DNA of 64,000 bases, from IMG/VR virus record IMGVR_UViG_3300027896_000014, positions 81,244 to 145,243 of that record; one strand, 5' to 3'. Below the pieces are notes generated by a model that saw nothing but the letters and a program-made list of their open reading frames with translations, was not told where the DNA came from and searched no databases. Position 1 is the stretch's first letter, and each line of letters starts with the position of its first letter. Below, piece after piece: positions 34,996-42,719 of the stretch. The stretch is from a virus. The position numbers and the translations under genes are program-made.

Positions 34996-35009
34996 TACGC
35001 CTTTGCGTA
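34996..35009. promoter_or_regulatory. Palindrome copy 6
   Basis: TACGCCTTTGCGTA. On the minus strand it leads into TAAAAT, a fair -10, and ends three bases before the ATG of the 45-residue gene, so binding would also cover the ribosome site. Confidence 0.6.
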
Positions 35010-35205
35010 TTACTGTATGACAAACTACTCCTCCAAATATTTTAATGCTCTATCAATTTTATTTCTTTGATTTTCAACATATCCAACAATCCTATTGCAT
35101 TGTGCATGTAAAAGCCCCCTGACTCTTCCAGTTATATGGTCATGATCTATGTGAGTCGAACGGTCTGTCGTAAGTTCTTTATCGCAGATAGGACATAAAT
35201 TCTTT

Positions 35206-35331
35206 CAGAAATCCATCGATGCCCTTGCCAAAGCGATAAGAGATTTGAGAAGTATCTTAGAGGTTATTTCAACCAACCTCCAGCACGTCTCTGGGGCTAT
35301 CGATCGCTCTTCTGGTTCAAAGAAAGAGTAA
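35206..35331 (+). pseudogene. 5'-truncated coiled-coil protein fragment
   Basis: Plus-strand frame from 35206 to TAA at 35331 reads QKSIDALAKAIRDLRSILEV... and ends RSSGSKKE. There is no start codon; the coding sequence begins at the insertion edge. It looks like the tail of a phage coiled-coil protein carried in with the cassette. Confidence 0.45.
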
Positions 35332-35461
35332 GGCGCAAAAAAACCGCATCTATCAGATCTAATGTCCCATGAAGGATCTCATATGCATCTTTGGCGTTCA
35401 TCCCATCGAAAAGGGGGGCCAGCTTGTTCTTGATGAAAGCAATTCTTTGTTTGTCTGTCAT
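35297..35461 (-). CDS. Small helical protein (54 aa)
   Basis: ATG at 35461 behind AAGGAGAAAAATT, a strong ribosome site. Three predicted helices (KQRIAFIKNKLAPLFDGM, AKDAYEILHGTLDLIDAV). It lies inside the inserted cassette, downstream of DUF3800 on the same strand. Could be a partner of DUF3800; unproven. Confidence 0.55.
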   Translation of the reverse strand: MTDKQRIAFIKNKLAPLFDGMNAKDAYEILHGTLDLIDAVFLRLTLSLNQKSDR

Positions 35462-35499
35462 AATTTTTCTCCTTTCAGAAGATTGAGAAGGTGTAAAAC

Positions 35500-35658
35500 A
35501 TAGAAACTACAATCTGGATCTGCACGGCAATTATTTGCACTGTCATTGGCTTTTTAGCTTACGCAGTAGTCGGTGATATCACTAAAGCCCTGCGTCGTAT
35601 CGAAATAGTGTTGGACGAAATCCTCAAAAATATGATGGATAAGAGATCTCGCATATGA
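35500..35658 (+). pseudogene. Membrane protein with lost or non-standard start (ATA)
   Basis: An open frame begins at ATA 35500, seven bases after AAGGTG, and encodes a membrane segment (WICTAIICTVIGFLAYAVVG) followed by an amphipathic helix. The normal ATG appears to have become ATA. Its TGA overlaps ATG of a 17-residue hydrophobic ORF (35655-35708, MKILHTFYLLFLSLAIN), perhaps a truncated lipoprotein. Reads opposite to DUF3800. Confidence 0.4.
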
Positions 35659-35674
35659 AGATCCTACACACTTT

Positions 35675-36730
35675 CTATCTCCTTTTTTTAAGTCTGGCTA
35701 TAAATTGATTTAAAAATTTTCGATCAATTTCAAGAGTTCTTGATTTAATGTTTGAGAGATAAATGTCCGCCGCATTCCACATCTGAATTCTGGAAGAGGC
35801 TCCACGGCGAATCCATGAAGCATACATATCGGCGGCTTGTAACGGAGGAAATTGTTTGTCATCCCAATGATCACATTTTCCAAGTCTTGGGAGGTCTGGT
35901 AGTTGCGATTTTATATAGTCATCAAAGATAATCCTAAACCGTCTTCCAACTTTTCCCTGTTCATCGAAAATAAAATCTATCGGATTGGCTCTCTTACCTA
36001 TTCCTGGAAATAAAAACACACATTGAAAACACACCCAAGCAACAACCAAAGCTGCACATATAAAATAAGGATCATTGGACGGGAAGAGAGAATTAAAAGA
36101 GTAAAATTCCTTGATTATCTTAAGATCACTTTTTGAGAGATATGCCGCAATACCATAGCAGTTTTCAGTTGGAATAACGCTTGCCAGCTTAGCAATTTTT
36201 TGATTTCTAACATCCCGGTCAAAATTTGAAAAGCATCGTTTTAGTCCAATCGCATCATTGGTTCTATAGTATCCAATAACTGGAGGCTCCTTACATACAT
36301 TAACCCAATCAGAAGAAAACTTGTCCCATACTATAATCGGTGCTATGAAACCACCCAAGACGAAGGTGCTTTCGTCTCCGCTATCATCTATGACAGCTTT
36401 GAGGGTTATCATTAATCTCCCATTTTTATATTCGGGAGCCAGTCCGCAATAATACCGTTGTATGCAGATCGCAGCAAGCTCTAACTGATCGAGTATACTC
36501 CTTTTCTTGCTGCTTTGTAAAGTTAATAATTCCGAATTCTTTTGTGAAAGTCTAAGCTCTCCCAAACTTTCGAAGGTCAGCCCATATCTTTTTTTGAGTA
36601 TATGTCTTCTCCGTAAAAGACGCCATCGGTCTGGATTCTTTTCTCTCCACTTTTTCTCCGCTAAGTACGCTTGAGCTTTATGGTTTTGTTTATACTTACG
36701 AGATGCTCTGCGAGCTGATTCCTTGCTCAT
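35675..36730 (-). CDS. DUF3800 protein, fused in frame to an endonuclease fragment
   Basis: The frame is open from 36730, but the DUF3800 part probably starts at its own ATG 36412 (MITLKAVIDDSGDE) behind GGGAG, giving 245 residues. Hallmarks: the N-terminal acidic motif DDSGDES followed by FVLGGFIAP, the middle DFIFDEQGKVG, and the C-terminal PLQAADMYASWI. Family members occur in phages and defence-type islands; I know of no established activity. A promoter within the insertion should express it independently of phage regulation. Confidence 0.75.
   Translation of the reverse strand: MSKESARRASRKYKQNHKAQAYLAEKKWREKNPDRWRLLRRRHILKKRYGLTFESLGELRLSQKNSELLTLQSSKKRSILDQLELAAICIQRYYCGLAPEYKNGRLMITLKAVIDDSGDESTFVLGGFIAPIIVWDKFSSDWVNVCKEPPVIGYYRTNDAIGLKRCFSNFDRDVRNQKIAKLASVIPTENCYGIAAYLSKSDLKIIKEFYSFNSLFPSNDPYFICAALVVAWVCFQCVFLFPGIGKRANPIDFIFDEQGKVGRRFRIIFDDYIKSQLPDLPRLGKCDHWDDKQFPPLQAADMYASWIRRGASSRIQMWNAADIYLSNIKSRTLEIDRKFLNQFIARLKKRR
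36492..36521 (-). promoter_or_regulatory. Promoter of the DUF3800 cassette
   Basis: On the minus strand TTTACA (36521-36516), 18-base spacer, TATACT (36497-36492). It lies inside the inserted DNA and so travelled with the cassette. No palindrome overlaps it. Confidence 0.65.
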
Positions 36731-36745
36731 TCCAAAAGTCGCCTC

Positions 36746-36949
36746 TCAATCATGCCCAAAAATAGCTCGATAATTCTCCCGATACGCCTCGGAGGCGGTC
36801 TTCCCTGTGCAGGCTGGACACTTACAGAGAGAGTTGGGAGGGCCTTCACTATGGCTGCCGTCGTATTGTGCTCCACAGCCAGTACAGGCAAAAGCCTCAG
36901 ATTCTTTGGTCCGTCTCTTACTTCGGTAAACCGCTTTCCACTTGGACAT
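36746..36949 (-). CDS. Zinc-ribbon protein (67 aa)
   Basis: ATG at 36949 behind AAGGAGTACGAG. CTGCGAQYDG and CKCPAC pairs form a ribbon. It begins MSKWKAVYRS, close to the start of its neighbour at 37274 (MSEGWKAVYRR), hinting at a duplicated N-terminal module. Confidence 0.55.
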   Translation of the reverse strand: MSKWKAVYRSKRRTKESEAFACTGCGAQYDGSHSEGPPNSLCKCPACTGKTASEAYRENYRAIFGHD

Positions 36950-36959
36950 CTCGTACTCC

Positions 36960-37274
36960 TTAGACTATTAAGCCTGTTTTCCGATATACCCACTCTGAAA
37001 ACTTATGCAACCAGTTATTAAGTGGACAATCCCGACCCCCAATTTCGTAAGCTATCCAATGAATGAGTTCATGTAGTACACCATACCAGCAACTTCTCTG
37101 AAGCCAAATCTCCTTTTTCGGATAATAGTAAAGACCGCGATAACGGCCCCTGATCTCCATAGGTGTACTATAATTAAGTTCTGGAAATTCCCAAACATGG
37201 TCTGGGAACTTGTCACAAAAGAATATTTTAGGGAAAAACCTTCTCCGATAAACTGCCTTCCACCCCTCGCTCAC
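36960..37274 (-). CDS. HExxH metallopeptidase-like protein (104 aa)
   Basis: GTG start at 37274 overlapping the previous stop (GTGA). Residues 68-78 read LHELIHWIAYE, a zinc-peptidase HExxH helix; cysteines and tryptophans surround it. Size fits SprT-like minimal metallopeptidases. Substrate unknown; possibly host protein processing. Confidence 0.6.
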   Translation of the reverse strand: MSEGWKAVYRRRFFPKIFFCDKFPDHVWEFPELNYSTPMEIRGRYRGLYYYPKKEIWLQRSCWYGVLHELIHWIAYEIGGRDCPLNNWLHKFSEWVYRKTGLIV

Positions 37275-37432
37275 TTGTTATCCCCTTTCACGTCCGATAC
37301 CCATTCCCATACCTTCTTTGCCTCGTTCAGAATATCTTTCGTGGTCGGTCTCGGTCGTTTCTCCCTCATAATGTTAACAGCTACGTAGAAACAGTTAAGT
37401 CTCTGCTCTGCCCTTTCCTTTGCCGTCATCAT
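37271..37432 (-). CDS. Small helical protein (53 aa)
   Basis: ATG at 37432 (a second ATG follows), TGA at 37271. Charged helices (KERAEQRLNCFYVAVNIMREK, KDILNEAKKVWEWV). Coupled to the HExxH gene by the GTGA overlap. Confidence 0.5.
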   Translation of the reverse strand: MMTAKERAEQRLNCFYVAVNIMREKRPRPTTKDILNEAKKVWEWVSDVKGDNK

Positions 37433-37488
37433 TGGTTATCACCTCCTCCCCTCACCTCTGGCCTATAATTCCAACCCGCCCCATACCT

Positions 37489-37785
37489 CTAAACTTTGAC
37501 ACTTACGTTAACCGTATGAAGTGTTACCATGCCCGGTTCAGAGGGATTTGGCACTACGAACTGTCCGCCGGCGACCATTTCGGCCTCTTTCAGGGTCATT
37601 TTCCGGTAGGCTCGCTCAAAGGTCTCCTTGGGGGACCAAGAGACATATCCGTCTTCGTACCGAACCCGATAACCGACTCGGTTTGGCTGAGTTTCATCCC
37701 AAGCTTGGCCTTTCGAGAATACGAAATCTCTCTCGTCCAGAGGCTCAGCTGCTATGATCTTGGTGCCAATATAGATTTCTTCCAT
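37489..37785 (-). CDS. Conserved phage protein (98 aa)
   Basis: ATG at 37785 after AAAGGAGGATCTG. Begins MEEIYIGTKIIAAEPLDERDF and contains GYRVRYEDGYVSWSPKETFE and a helix RKMTLKEAEMV. I know this pattern from many phage hypothetical proteins; no function is established. Confidence 0.6.
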   Translation of the reverse strand: MEEIYIGTKIIAAEPLDERDFVFSKGQAWDETQPNRVGYRVRYEDGYVSWSPKETFERAYRKMTLKEAEMVAGGQFVVPNPSEPGMVTLHTVNVSVKV

Positions 37786-37797
37786 CAGATCCTCCTT

Positions 37798-38058
37798 TCA
37801 CAATTTTTTCACGGTTCGTTCACAGTCAAAGCAATAAGACCTCTTCTTTCCATTATCGTCATCAATTACCTGCACATTCCCATGCCTCCCAAGCCGGCAA
37901 CCTGTCTGTCTATACCAATATTTACCAAACGAATCATGCCAGAGGTAGGAATTCTTCCAAAATCTTCGATGGAAGAGCCTCCAGCCACACCAATTACCCG
38001 CGGGGTAACGATGAAACAAACTCCACCAGATATCAGCATTTTCACGACAAGCACCCAT
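37798..38058 (-). CDS. Unknown protein rich in tryptophan and cysteine (86 aa)
   Basis: ATG at 38058, overlapping the upstream gene's end. Many aromatic and basic residues (WWSLFHRYPAGNWCGWRLFHRRFWKN) and a C-terminal CFDCERTVKK that may bind zinc with upstream cysteines. Function unknown. Confidence 0.45.
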   Translation of the reverse strand: MGACRENADIWWSLFHRYPAGNWCGWRLFHRRFWKNSYLWHDSFGKYWYRQTGCRLGRHGNVQVIDDDNGKKRSYCFDCERTVKKL

Positions 38059-38269
38059 GGCCTATCCTCCTCTTGATCCATTCCTTCACCCGGATCAAAG
38101 CAACCCCAACTTTCCTTGTCCAGAATAGCCTAAAAAGCTGCCGATAGGTCGGAGTTGGTCTCTGCATCTGGTAAAGCCGAATCTCATTCTTAATCTTATT
38201 AAACTCCTGCTTTTTTAGTTTGACCCTGACCCGCCTTCCACTCGGGAGAACCAGCTCCATTGATAACAT
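38042..38269 (-). CDS. Unknown basic protein (75 aa)
   Basis: ATG at 38269 behind AGGAGGGAAG. Beta hairpin beginning (MELVLPSGRRVRVKLKK) followed by basic helices. DNA binding is possible by charge only. Confidence 0.45.
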   Translation of the reverse strand: MLSMELVLPSGRRVRVKLKKQEFNKIKNEIRLYQMQRPTPTYRQLFRLFWTRKVGVALIRVKEWIKRRIGHGCLS

Positions 38270-38282
38270 CTTCCCTCCTCAA

Positions 38283-38450
38283 TTATTTTTCAAACCTACA
38301 ATTCTCGAATTTAATGACCTTTATATCCGAGCCAATCCAAAATCCACATTCGCTAAAACAATGTGGACATCTCATAATCTGAGAAATCAATGTATCGAAT
38401 TCCCAACTTTTATTGCAATAACGACAAATCATATGTTGCATTTTTACCAT
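38283..38450 (-). CDS. Zinc-ribbon protein (55 aa)
   Basis: ATG at 38450, overlapping the upstream stop. CRYCNKSW and CPHCFSECG cysteine pairs define one zinc ribbon. One of a series of such proteins in this block. Confidence 0.5.
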   Translation of the reverse strand: MVKMQHMICRYCNKSWEFDTLISQIMRCPHCFSECGFWIGSDIKVIKFENCRFEK

Positions 38451-38716
38451 TTTGGAAGTTTCGCCCTCCTCTTCGCCTCCGGTACGACCCGATGCACCAG
38501 TAGGCACTCTATGTCAAGGATCGACCAACCAGAAAGCATCTTCAGGATGCGTACCTCCATCTTGTCGAGTTTGGTAGGTGCCAACCGTTTCTGTTCACTT
38601 GCCGTTGAAATGCTCCGCAAAGCCCCTGCTGTCAATTCGGCTGAGACAGATCCAAGATGTTTCAATGTTCCAGCATTTAGCCTTTTCACTTCACGAGCAT
38701 ATTTAGTAAGCTTCAT
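38444..38716 (-). CDS. Unknown helical protein (90 aa)
   Basis: I place the start at ATG 38716 (MKLTKYAREVKRL), which overlaps the zinc-ribbon stop (ATGA). Helical and basic with leucine repeats. No family seen. Confidence 0.5.
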   Translation of the reverse strand: MKLTKYAREVKRLNAGTLKHLGSVSAELTAGALRSISTASEQKRLAPTKLDKMEVRILKMLSGWSILDIECLLVHRVVPEAKRRAKLPKW

Positions 38717-38907
38717 TTTCTTCTCCCCTGGTAATCCAGATTCACCACATACGACTTTGCCAAATTCTGGGGTTCTACTCGGTCCACCGAGGATGGTACT
38801 TGCCCACACTTCGAACACTTGTAGGGGAATGGATTCTTCTTATCCACCACCAGAGCCTCGAGCTGACCGCCACAATAATTACAGAAGGCTTGAACCTCAT
38901 CGTCCAC
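38713..38907 (-). CDS. Zinc-ribbon protein sharing a C-terminal tail with terminase (64 aa)
   Basis: GTG at 38907 lies seven bases after AGGAG; a TTG at 38934 is the alternative. CNYCGG and CSKCGQ pairs form the ribbon. The end (PQNLAKSYVVN, then QGRRK) closely matches the end of the terminase large subunit (PQKLAQSYAVN, then QGRR), although the two codings differ. Position just downstream of terminase makes a functional link or duplication plausible. Confidence 0.55.
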   Translation of the reverse strand: MDDEVQAFCNYCGGQLEALVVDKKNPFPYKCSKCGQVPSSVDRVEPQNLAKSYVVNLDYQGRRK

Positions 38908-38975
38908 TCTCAAACTCCTATTTCTCTCCCACAACGCTTGCAGACTAAATAATAATTTTCTGTATCCAACATAGC

Positions 38976-39149
38976 TTAGATCACAGAGCTACACTTACAC
39001 TTCTTAAGCTCCTTCTCTTTAAAAGCATGGCAGTCTTCGATGGGGAGCGCTATAAAAGTTTTTCCAATCTCTGGATTCCATTCACGAATATGTCCTTGAG
39101 CACAATTCACTCTGTTTTTGTCAAACTTGCATGTCGTGCAATCTCTCAT
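38976..39149 (-). CDS. Small cysteine-rich protein (57 aa)
   Basis: ATG at 39149 directly after the previous stop. CTTC at residues 4-7 and further cysteines (NCAQG, EDCHAF, KCKC) could bind zinc. Function unknown. Confidence 0.5.
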   Translation of the reverse strand: MRDCTTCKFDKNRVNCAQGHIREWNPEIGKTFIALPIEDCHAFKEKELKKCKCSSVI

Positions 39150-39365
39150 TTAACCCCCCGCTATCTTTCGCCACCTCTTGACCATTTCTAAAACTTTCAA
39201 AACTTCATCATTCCATTCCTTTCTAATGGCTTCTTCACGCCCCCACATTTTAAAGAGCCAGGTAAAGCTAAGATAGTCTTCCTGGTCCTGAATTGGTATT
39301 AATCTCCCAAATAATTGATTGAACCATCGATACGGTGTTCTCCATTTTTTAACGAGAATAACCAT
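39150..39365 (-). CDS. Unknown small protein (71 aa)
   Basis: ATG at 39365, one base after the terminase stop. Basic and tryptophan-rich (WRTPYRWFNQLFGRL, VLEMVKRWRKIAGG). Translationally coupled with terminase by spacing. Confidence 0.5.
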   Translation of the reverse strand: MVILVKKWRTPYRWFNQLFGRLIPIQDQEDYLSFTWLFKMWGREEAIRKEWNDEVLKVLEMVKRWRKIAGG

Positions 39366-39366
39366 C

Positions 39367-40977
39367 TCATCGTCTCCCTTGGCTTTTATGCAATCCGATA
39401 TTGACAGCGTAGGATTGAGCTAATTTTTGGGGCGGCGGCATATCCGCGGGCTTTGTACGCCTTTGCGTAACCATTGAACAATAAACGACCGCCTCACCTT
39501 TGTCGGGGGATCTTCCCAGCCTCCTCTTGAGTCCGGCAATCTTCACCCCATCAGCCCCGATCTTATCCTCTTTTGACTCGATCAGAATCCCCCCAGGAGT
39601 CAACATCCAGAGTGGAGCACATAGATCAGCTTTCAGTTCAGGGTCTGAAGGTAGAGCCACTTTGTCACCCATCAAAGGGTCCAAACTCTCCCGAAATCTC
39701 CACCACATATAGGACCGCATATTACGGAAACGATACTTCTGGGTGGCCTTGTCGGTCTTTCCCTCGAGTCCCTTTGTCCCGCCAGAATCTATTGCAATTA
39801 CTTGTACTTTAACGTTTGTCTTTAGAAAGTCTACCACGGCTCCGCCTACTCCAATTCCATCAACATGGATCGGTGCCCCATCACGCATAGCTTCAATAAC
39901 CTTACCGGCCGCTGATTGGCCATCGGGCGTCTGTACTCCGGGATAGCAGATTAAAGGAGAGTACCAAGTGCCATATCTCGTGGAGATCACGGTTCGGTCA
40001 GTCCCACCTCGAGCCACATCAACCCCTATAGAATCCATGGCCCCCTTCTTCCCATCCTCTTTCCAGCGAGCCTGGGCTGCCTCAACCCATAATGTGGGGA
40101 TGACCTGCCACTCTGAGTCTTTAATACCGGCCTGAAAGTTCCCCTCACGCATTTGGGAACGGAGGGGCTCAGGAGATGCATTGAGCACCACTTCATAGTT
40201 CGTGCCCAGCAAGAAAGGATTATCTTCTAACTTTGAGGGGATAAAGGTTCGAGACATCGGCTTAACCATGACGCCTTTGACCCGGATCGGATTCCCACTT
40301 GGAAGCTCTACGTCCTTCCCATCGATGGTGGTATACCAACGGAGCTCGCCAGGTTTGGCAGGGTGTGGATGCTTTGAATCGATCCAGGGACCCCAAAACT
40401 GGATAACCCACCTTCCTTGTTCGTCCACAGGAGGGTTACCCGTACAAACGATTCGGCAGCGTTGGCCCTGGACGGTTGTTCTAAGCCAAAGGGAAAGGAA
40501 GCGGAACTGATGCTCAATGAAGTTACAAATTTCGTCAAAGCCGAGGAAGTCATGAGGGCGCCCTTGCCATCGTGTCTCATCACCAGGGTCCTTACAGCTA
40601 CCAAATTCTATCTGCCGGTCCGGAAGTCTCCAGATCAGTTGCTGAGAATTCCAACCATCCCGGGTGGCCAAGATCTCTGCCAATCGATCAACCAGTGCCA
40701 CCGTCTGCGTTGCCTCACGCCTAAAGATAATCGACCGCCTATGTTCGGTGAGGCTAAGGCCAAGAAGAAGATCGCTCTTGGACCCGCCGGCAGCTCCCCC
40801 AAAGAATAGGATATCTGCGGGGTTCTCCAGAGCATCCATCTGCGTCCCAGGAATCGGCGTCCACAATGGATGCTTCAGGCTTACCAAAACCTCCCGTTGC
40901 AGATCCTGGAGTTCGTCGGAATTCAACCGCTCTAAAATATGCGAGAGTTCAATTATTTGTTTGGCTGAGGATTGCAA
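39367..40977 (-). CDS. Terminase large subunit (536 aa)
   Basis: TTG start at 40977 behind AGGGGATATC. The ATPase shows a Walker A-like loop GGAAGGSKSD (residues 60-69) and Walker B FLGFDE (D148, E149); the nuclease half has VDVARGGTDRT (D320) and HVDGIGVGGAVVD. It cuts and pumps DNA into the prohead through the portal. Length is normal. A copy of the 14-bp palindrome lies inside its 3' coding region, where it encodes part of VTQRRTK. Confidence 0.9.
   Translation of the reverse strand: MQSSAKQIIELSHILERLNSDELQDLQREVLVSLKHPLWTPIPGTQMDALENPADILFFGGAAGGSKSDLLLGLSLTEHRRSIIFRREATQTVALVDRLAEILATRDGWNSQQLIWRLPDRQIEFGSCKDPGDETRWQGRPHDFLGFDEICNFIEHQFRFLSLWLRTTVQGQRCRIVCTGNPPVDEQGRWVIQFWGPWIDSKHPHPAKPGELRWYTTIDGKDVELPSGNPIRVKGVMVKPMSRTFIPSKLEDNPFLLGTNYEVVLNASPEPLRSQMREGNFQAGIKDSEWQVIPTLWVEAAQARWKEDGKKGAMDSIGVDVARGGTDRTVISTRYGTWYSPLICYPGVQTPDGQSAAGKVIEAMRDGAPIHVDGIGVGGAVVDFLKTNVKVQVIAIDSGGTKGLEGKTDKATQKYRFRNMRSYMWWRFRESLDPLMGDKVALPSDPELKADLCAPLWMLTPGGILIESKEDKIGADGVKIAGLKRRLGRSPDKGEAVVYCSMVTQRRTKPADMPPPQKLAQSYAVNIGLHKSQGRR
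39456..39469. promoter_or_regulatory. Palindrome copy 7, inside the terminase gene
   Basis: TACGCCTTTGCGTA with perfect arms within coding sequence near the terminase 3' end. One of two copies in coding DNA; a roadblock role is possible. Confidence 0.5.
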
Positions 40978-41057
40978 TAGATATCCCCTATAAGTTGACG
41001 GCCAACAGGAACGATCTCAGAACTCATCTCACTTTGGGTACTATGTCCGGCTTGCAT
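40953..41057 (-). CDS. Possible leader peptide overlapping the terminase start (34 aa)
   Basis: ATG at 41057 to TAA at 40953; an internal ATG gives 24 residues (MSSEIVPVGRQLIGDIYC...). No strong ribosome site. It overlaps the terminase start and may simply be chance. Confidence 0.25.
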   Translation of the reverse strand: MQAGHSTQSEMSSEIVPVGRQLIGDIYCNPQPNK

Positions 41058-41125
41058 CAGCAGAGGCTATATTTCCCTACTCGGTAATTGATCATTCTTA
41101 TCGACCACTCGACCATTGGCCACCC

Positions 41126-41139
41126 TACGCATTTGCGTA
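41126..41139. promoter_or_regulatory. Palindrome copy 8 upstream of terminase
   Basis: TACGCATTTGCGTA. On the minus strand TAGACA precedes it and TAGGGT follows at a 17-base spacing: a weak promoter with the same geometry as copies 9 and 12. Confidence 0.65.
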
Positions 41140-41175
41140 ATACTTGTCTAAAATTATTTTATTTTTAGTTTTACG

Positions 41176-41388
41176 TTAGGCCACTTCCACATTCCAAGCC
41201 CAACCTTCAATTTCGCCAAAATCAAATTTTGCTCGGTGATAAGTGAGTGAATCATCTTTACCGCTCAACTCTTTATCCCATCCGAGGAATGTCCCTGTCA
41301 TTTCTCCACTCACGCAACAGTCTTCAAATTTGATTAAATATCTTATCCCTATTTGCAAATCTTTAAGTTCCATGATGGTTCTACCCAT
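41176..41388 (-). CDS. Unknown small protein (70 aa)
   Basis: ATG at 41388 (MGRTIMELKD) overlaps the end of the small terminase gene. Beta pattern (IGIRYLIKFEDCCVSGEMTG, EGWAWNVEV). No family recognised. Confidence 0.5.
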   Translation of the reverse strand: MGRTIMELKDLQIGIRYLIKFEDCCVSGEMTGTFLGWDKELSGKDDSLTYHRAKFDFGEIEGWAWNVEVA

Positions 41389-42007
41389 CTTCCCCCTTTT
41401 CCCCCTCAATTTCCTTCTTCCTCTCAACCGCCAGTTTTACCAAATACACTATTTTTGCAGAAAGTTCAAGCGTTGTTAGTACCCTGCCGATCCCCTCCTC
41501 CTCCTCATCCTCGTCCCGGTGCTTCCCGTTGCCGATGATCCCGAGGTGTTTACTGAGAAGTTCGAGGGCTCTAACCTTATCATAGGTACGGACCTTCTTG
41601 GTGTGCCCAATGAGAGTCCGTTTCTTCCCCTTGCCAGTATATTCCTCAAGAACCTCCACACCTGCAACTGCGGCAGCTGCTTCATCTGACCACTCATGAG
41701 GAAGCTTCAAGCTTCCATCTTCATTGTAAAGATTCCGAAGGTCTGAGAGAGCAACTCTGGCAACTTCAGTTAAAACTCTTTCAGAATGGACGCCAATTTT
41801 CTGAAGATGGTGCTCAGTAAGTCTTTCAACCGCAGCCTTCACTTGAGGAACCTTGAGAAGCTGTGACGCCATTTCCCATGCGCTTTGGTCGTCCTTGACA
41901 CGATAGCCAGCTCCCTTTACGGCTTCACCGGCAACCCATCTAACTTTTGGAAGTAAAGCCACAAAAGTCTTCTGTTTTATCGTGAGTTTACGAACTTTGG
42001 TTTTCAT
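41381..42007 (-). CDS. Terminase small subunit (208 aa)
   Basis: ATG at 42007 behind AAGGATATCTTAT. The N-terminal HTH region (LTIKQKTFVALLPKVRWVAGEAVKGAGYR) and the pattern SQLLKVPQVKAAVERL match the small-terminase DNA-recognition domain. Then ALSDLRNLYNEDGSLKLPHEW and a coiled coil for oligomerisation. Immediately precedes the large subunit as usual. Confidence 0.85.
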   Translation of the reverse strand: MKTKVRKLTIKQKTFVALLPKVRWVAGEAVKGAGYRVKDDQSAWEMASQLLKVPQVKAAVERLTEHHLQKIGVHSERVLTEVARVALSDLRNLYNEDGSLKLPHEWSDEAAAAVAGVEVLEEYTGKGKKRTLIGHTKKVRTYDKVRALELLSKHLGIIGNGKHRDEDEEEEGIGRVLTTLELSAKIVYLVKLAVERKKEIEGEKGEDG

Positions 42008-42136
42008 ATAAGATATCCTTGTAATCACAATTGGGGAAACAGGGAGTTCTGGTCGGTGAGGTATCGTTGGTAGAACCGCCAGTTGCTTTGCTTCCCTTAA
42101 ATAATATCAATATACTCCAAATTGTTTTACTTTAAG

Positions 42137-42643
42137 CTAAATCTGTATCTTCCACTCTTTATCATATCCTGCAATCTTAAAAACCAAAGTGCCAAATTGT
42201 TTATTCACTTTTGCCTGTAAAAGCTCGATGTCACTAAGTTCTTTGTTCGGGCAAATCCAACTACGAAAGATCTGATCCTTATCAACGTGGATCTGAGTAG
42301 ATTCGTCTGACCACTTTTTCGATTTAACCTCTTGAGTTCGCCATTTTAATTCAGTTGGATGGCCTTGCTGCAAGGGAATGCCTGGTTCTATTATAGCGGT
42401 GGATTGTATATCAAGGTTTTGTTGCGTGTCATTTCGAAAGATAATTCTGATTTTAGGCTTGAATGTAACATCTTGTCTTGTAGTATACTCTGGGCGTATC
42501 TCCAATATTGTTAAAAGGATTTTAAACAACGGCTCAGGAATATGCCTTTTGAAAATGTCGTGTAGATATCTTATAAATCCATAAAGAGTGATTCCAAATG
42601 AAACAATAAAAATAACCTGTATTGAGTTCGAGATATAATTCAT
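42137..42643 (-). CDS. Membrane-anchored protein of unknown function (168 aa)
   Basis: ATG at 42643 behind GGGAGCATT is preferred over the longer reading from 42760, which has no ribosome site. One N-terminal membrane helix (QVIFIVSFGITLYGFIRYL), the rest a soluble beta domain. AT-rich relative to neighbours. An inverted repeat and a plus-facing terminator lie upstream. Looks like an accessory (moron-type) gene. Confidence 0.55.
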   Translation of the reverse strand: MNYISNSIQVIFIVSFGITLYGFIRYLHDIFKRHIPEPLFKILLTILEIRPEYTTRQDVTFKPKIRIIFRNDTQQNLDIQSTAIIEPGIPLQQGHPTELKWRTQEVKSKKWSDESTQIHVDKDQIFRSWICPNKELSDIELLQAKVNKQFGTLVFKIAGYDKEWKIQI

Positions 42644-42719
42644 AATGCTCCCAATTTTAAATTTTTCAATTAGAGTTATTATTCCCGATATCAAATCCCT
42701 GCTCCATAGAAAATCAACC

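Larger units (their letters stand above)
35198..36542. mobile_element. 1.34-kb inserted cassette carrying DUF3800
   Basis: Bounded by the direct repeats at 35198-35205 and 36535-36542 (AAAGAATT on the minus strand). Inside: a promoter (36492-36521), the DUF3800 gene, a 54-residue gene, and plus-strand fragments of a membrane protein and a coiled-coil protein. The coiled-coil fragment is cut exactly at the left repeat. No transposase and no convincing terminal inverted repeats are seen. An 8-bp duplication fits cut-and-paste insertion. Confidence 0.7.
35025..36730 (-). pseudogene. Endonuclease VII-type HNH gene split by an insertion
   Basis: The 5' part (36730-36535) encodes the basic N-terminus typical of these nucleases (ARRASRKYKQNHKAQAYLAE, LKKRYGLTFESLGELRLSQK). 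The 3' part (35205-35025) encodes the core and end: LCPICDKELTTDRSTHIDHD, then HITGRVRGLLHAQCNRIVGY and a final helix. Removing 1,337 bp, with one copy of the 8-bp repeat AAAGAATT, joins them in frame as a complete nuclease of about 122 residues with HNH residues D-H-D and CxxC. The nuclease is presumably inactive now. Confidence 0.85.

Noticed and set aside
35198-36542. Group I or II intron in the endonuclease gene
   Set aside because: Ends do not fit: no U at the 5' junction with G at the intron end, and no GUGYG...AY. Opposite-strand gene fragments inside also argue against an intron.
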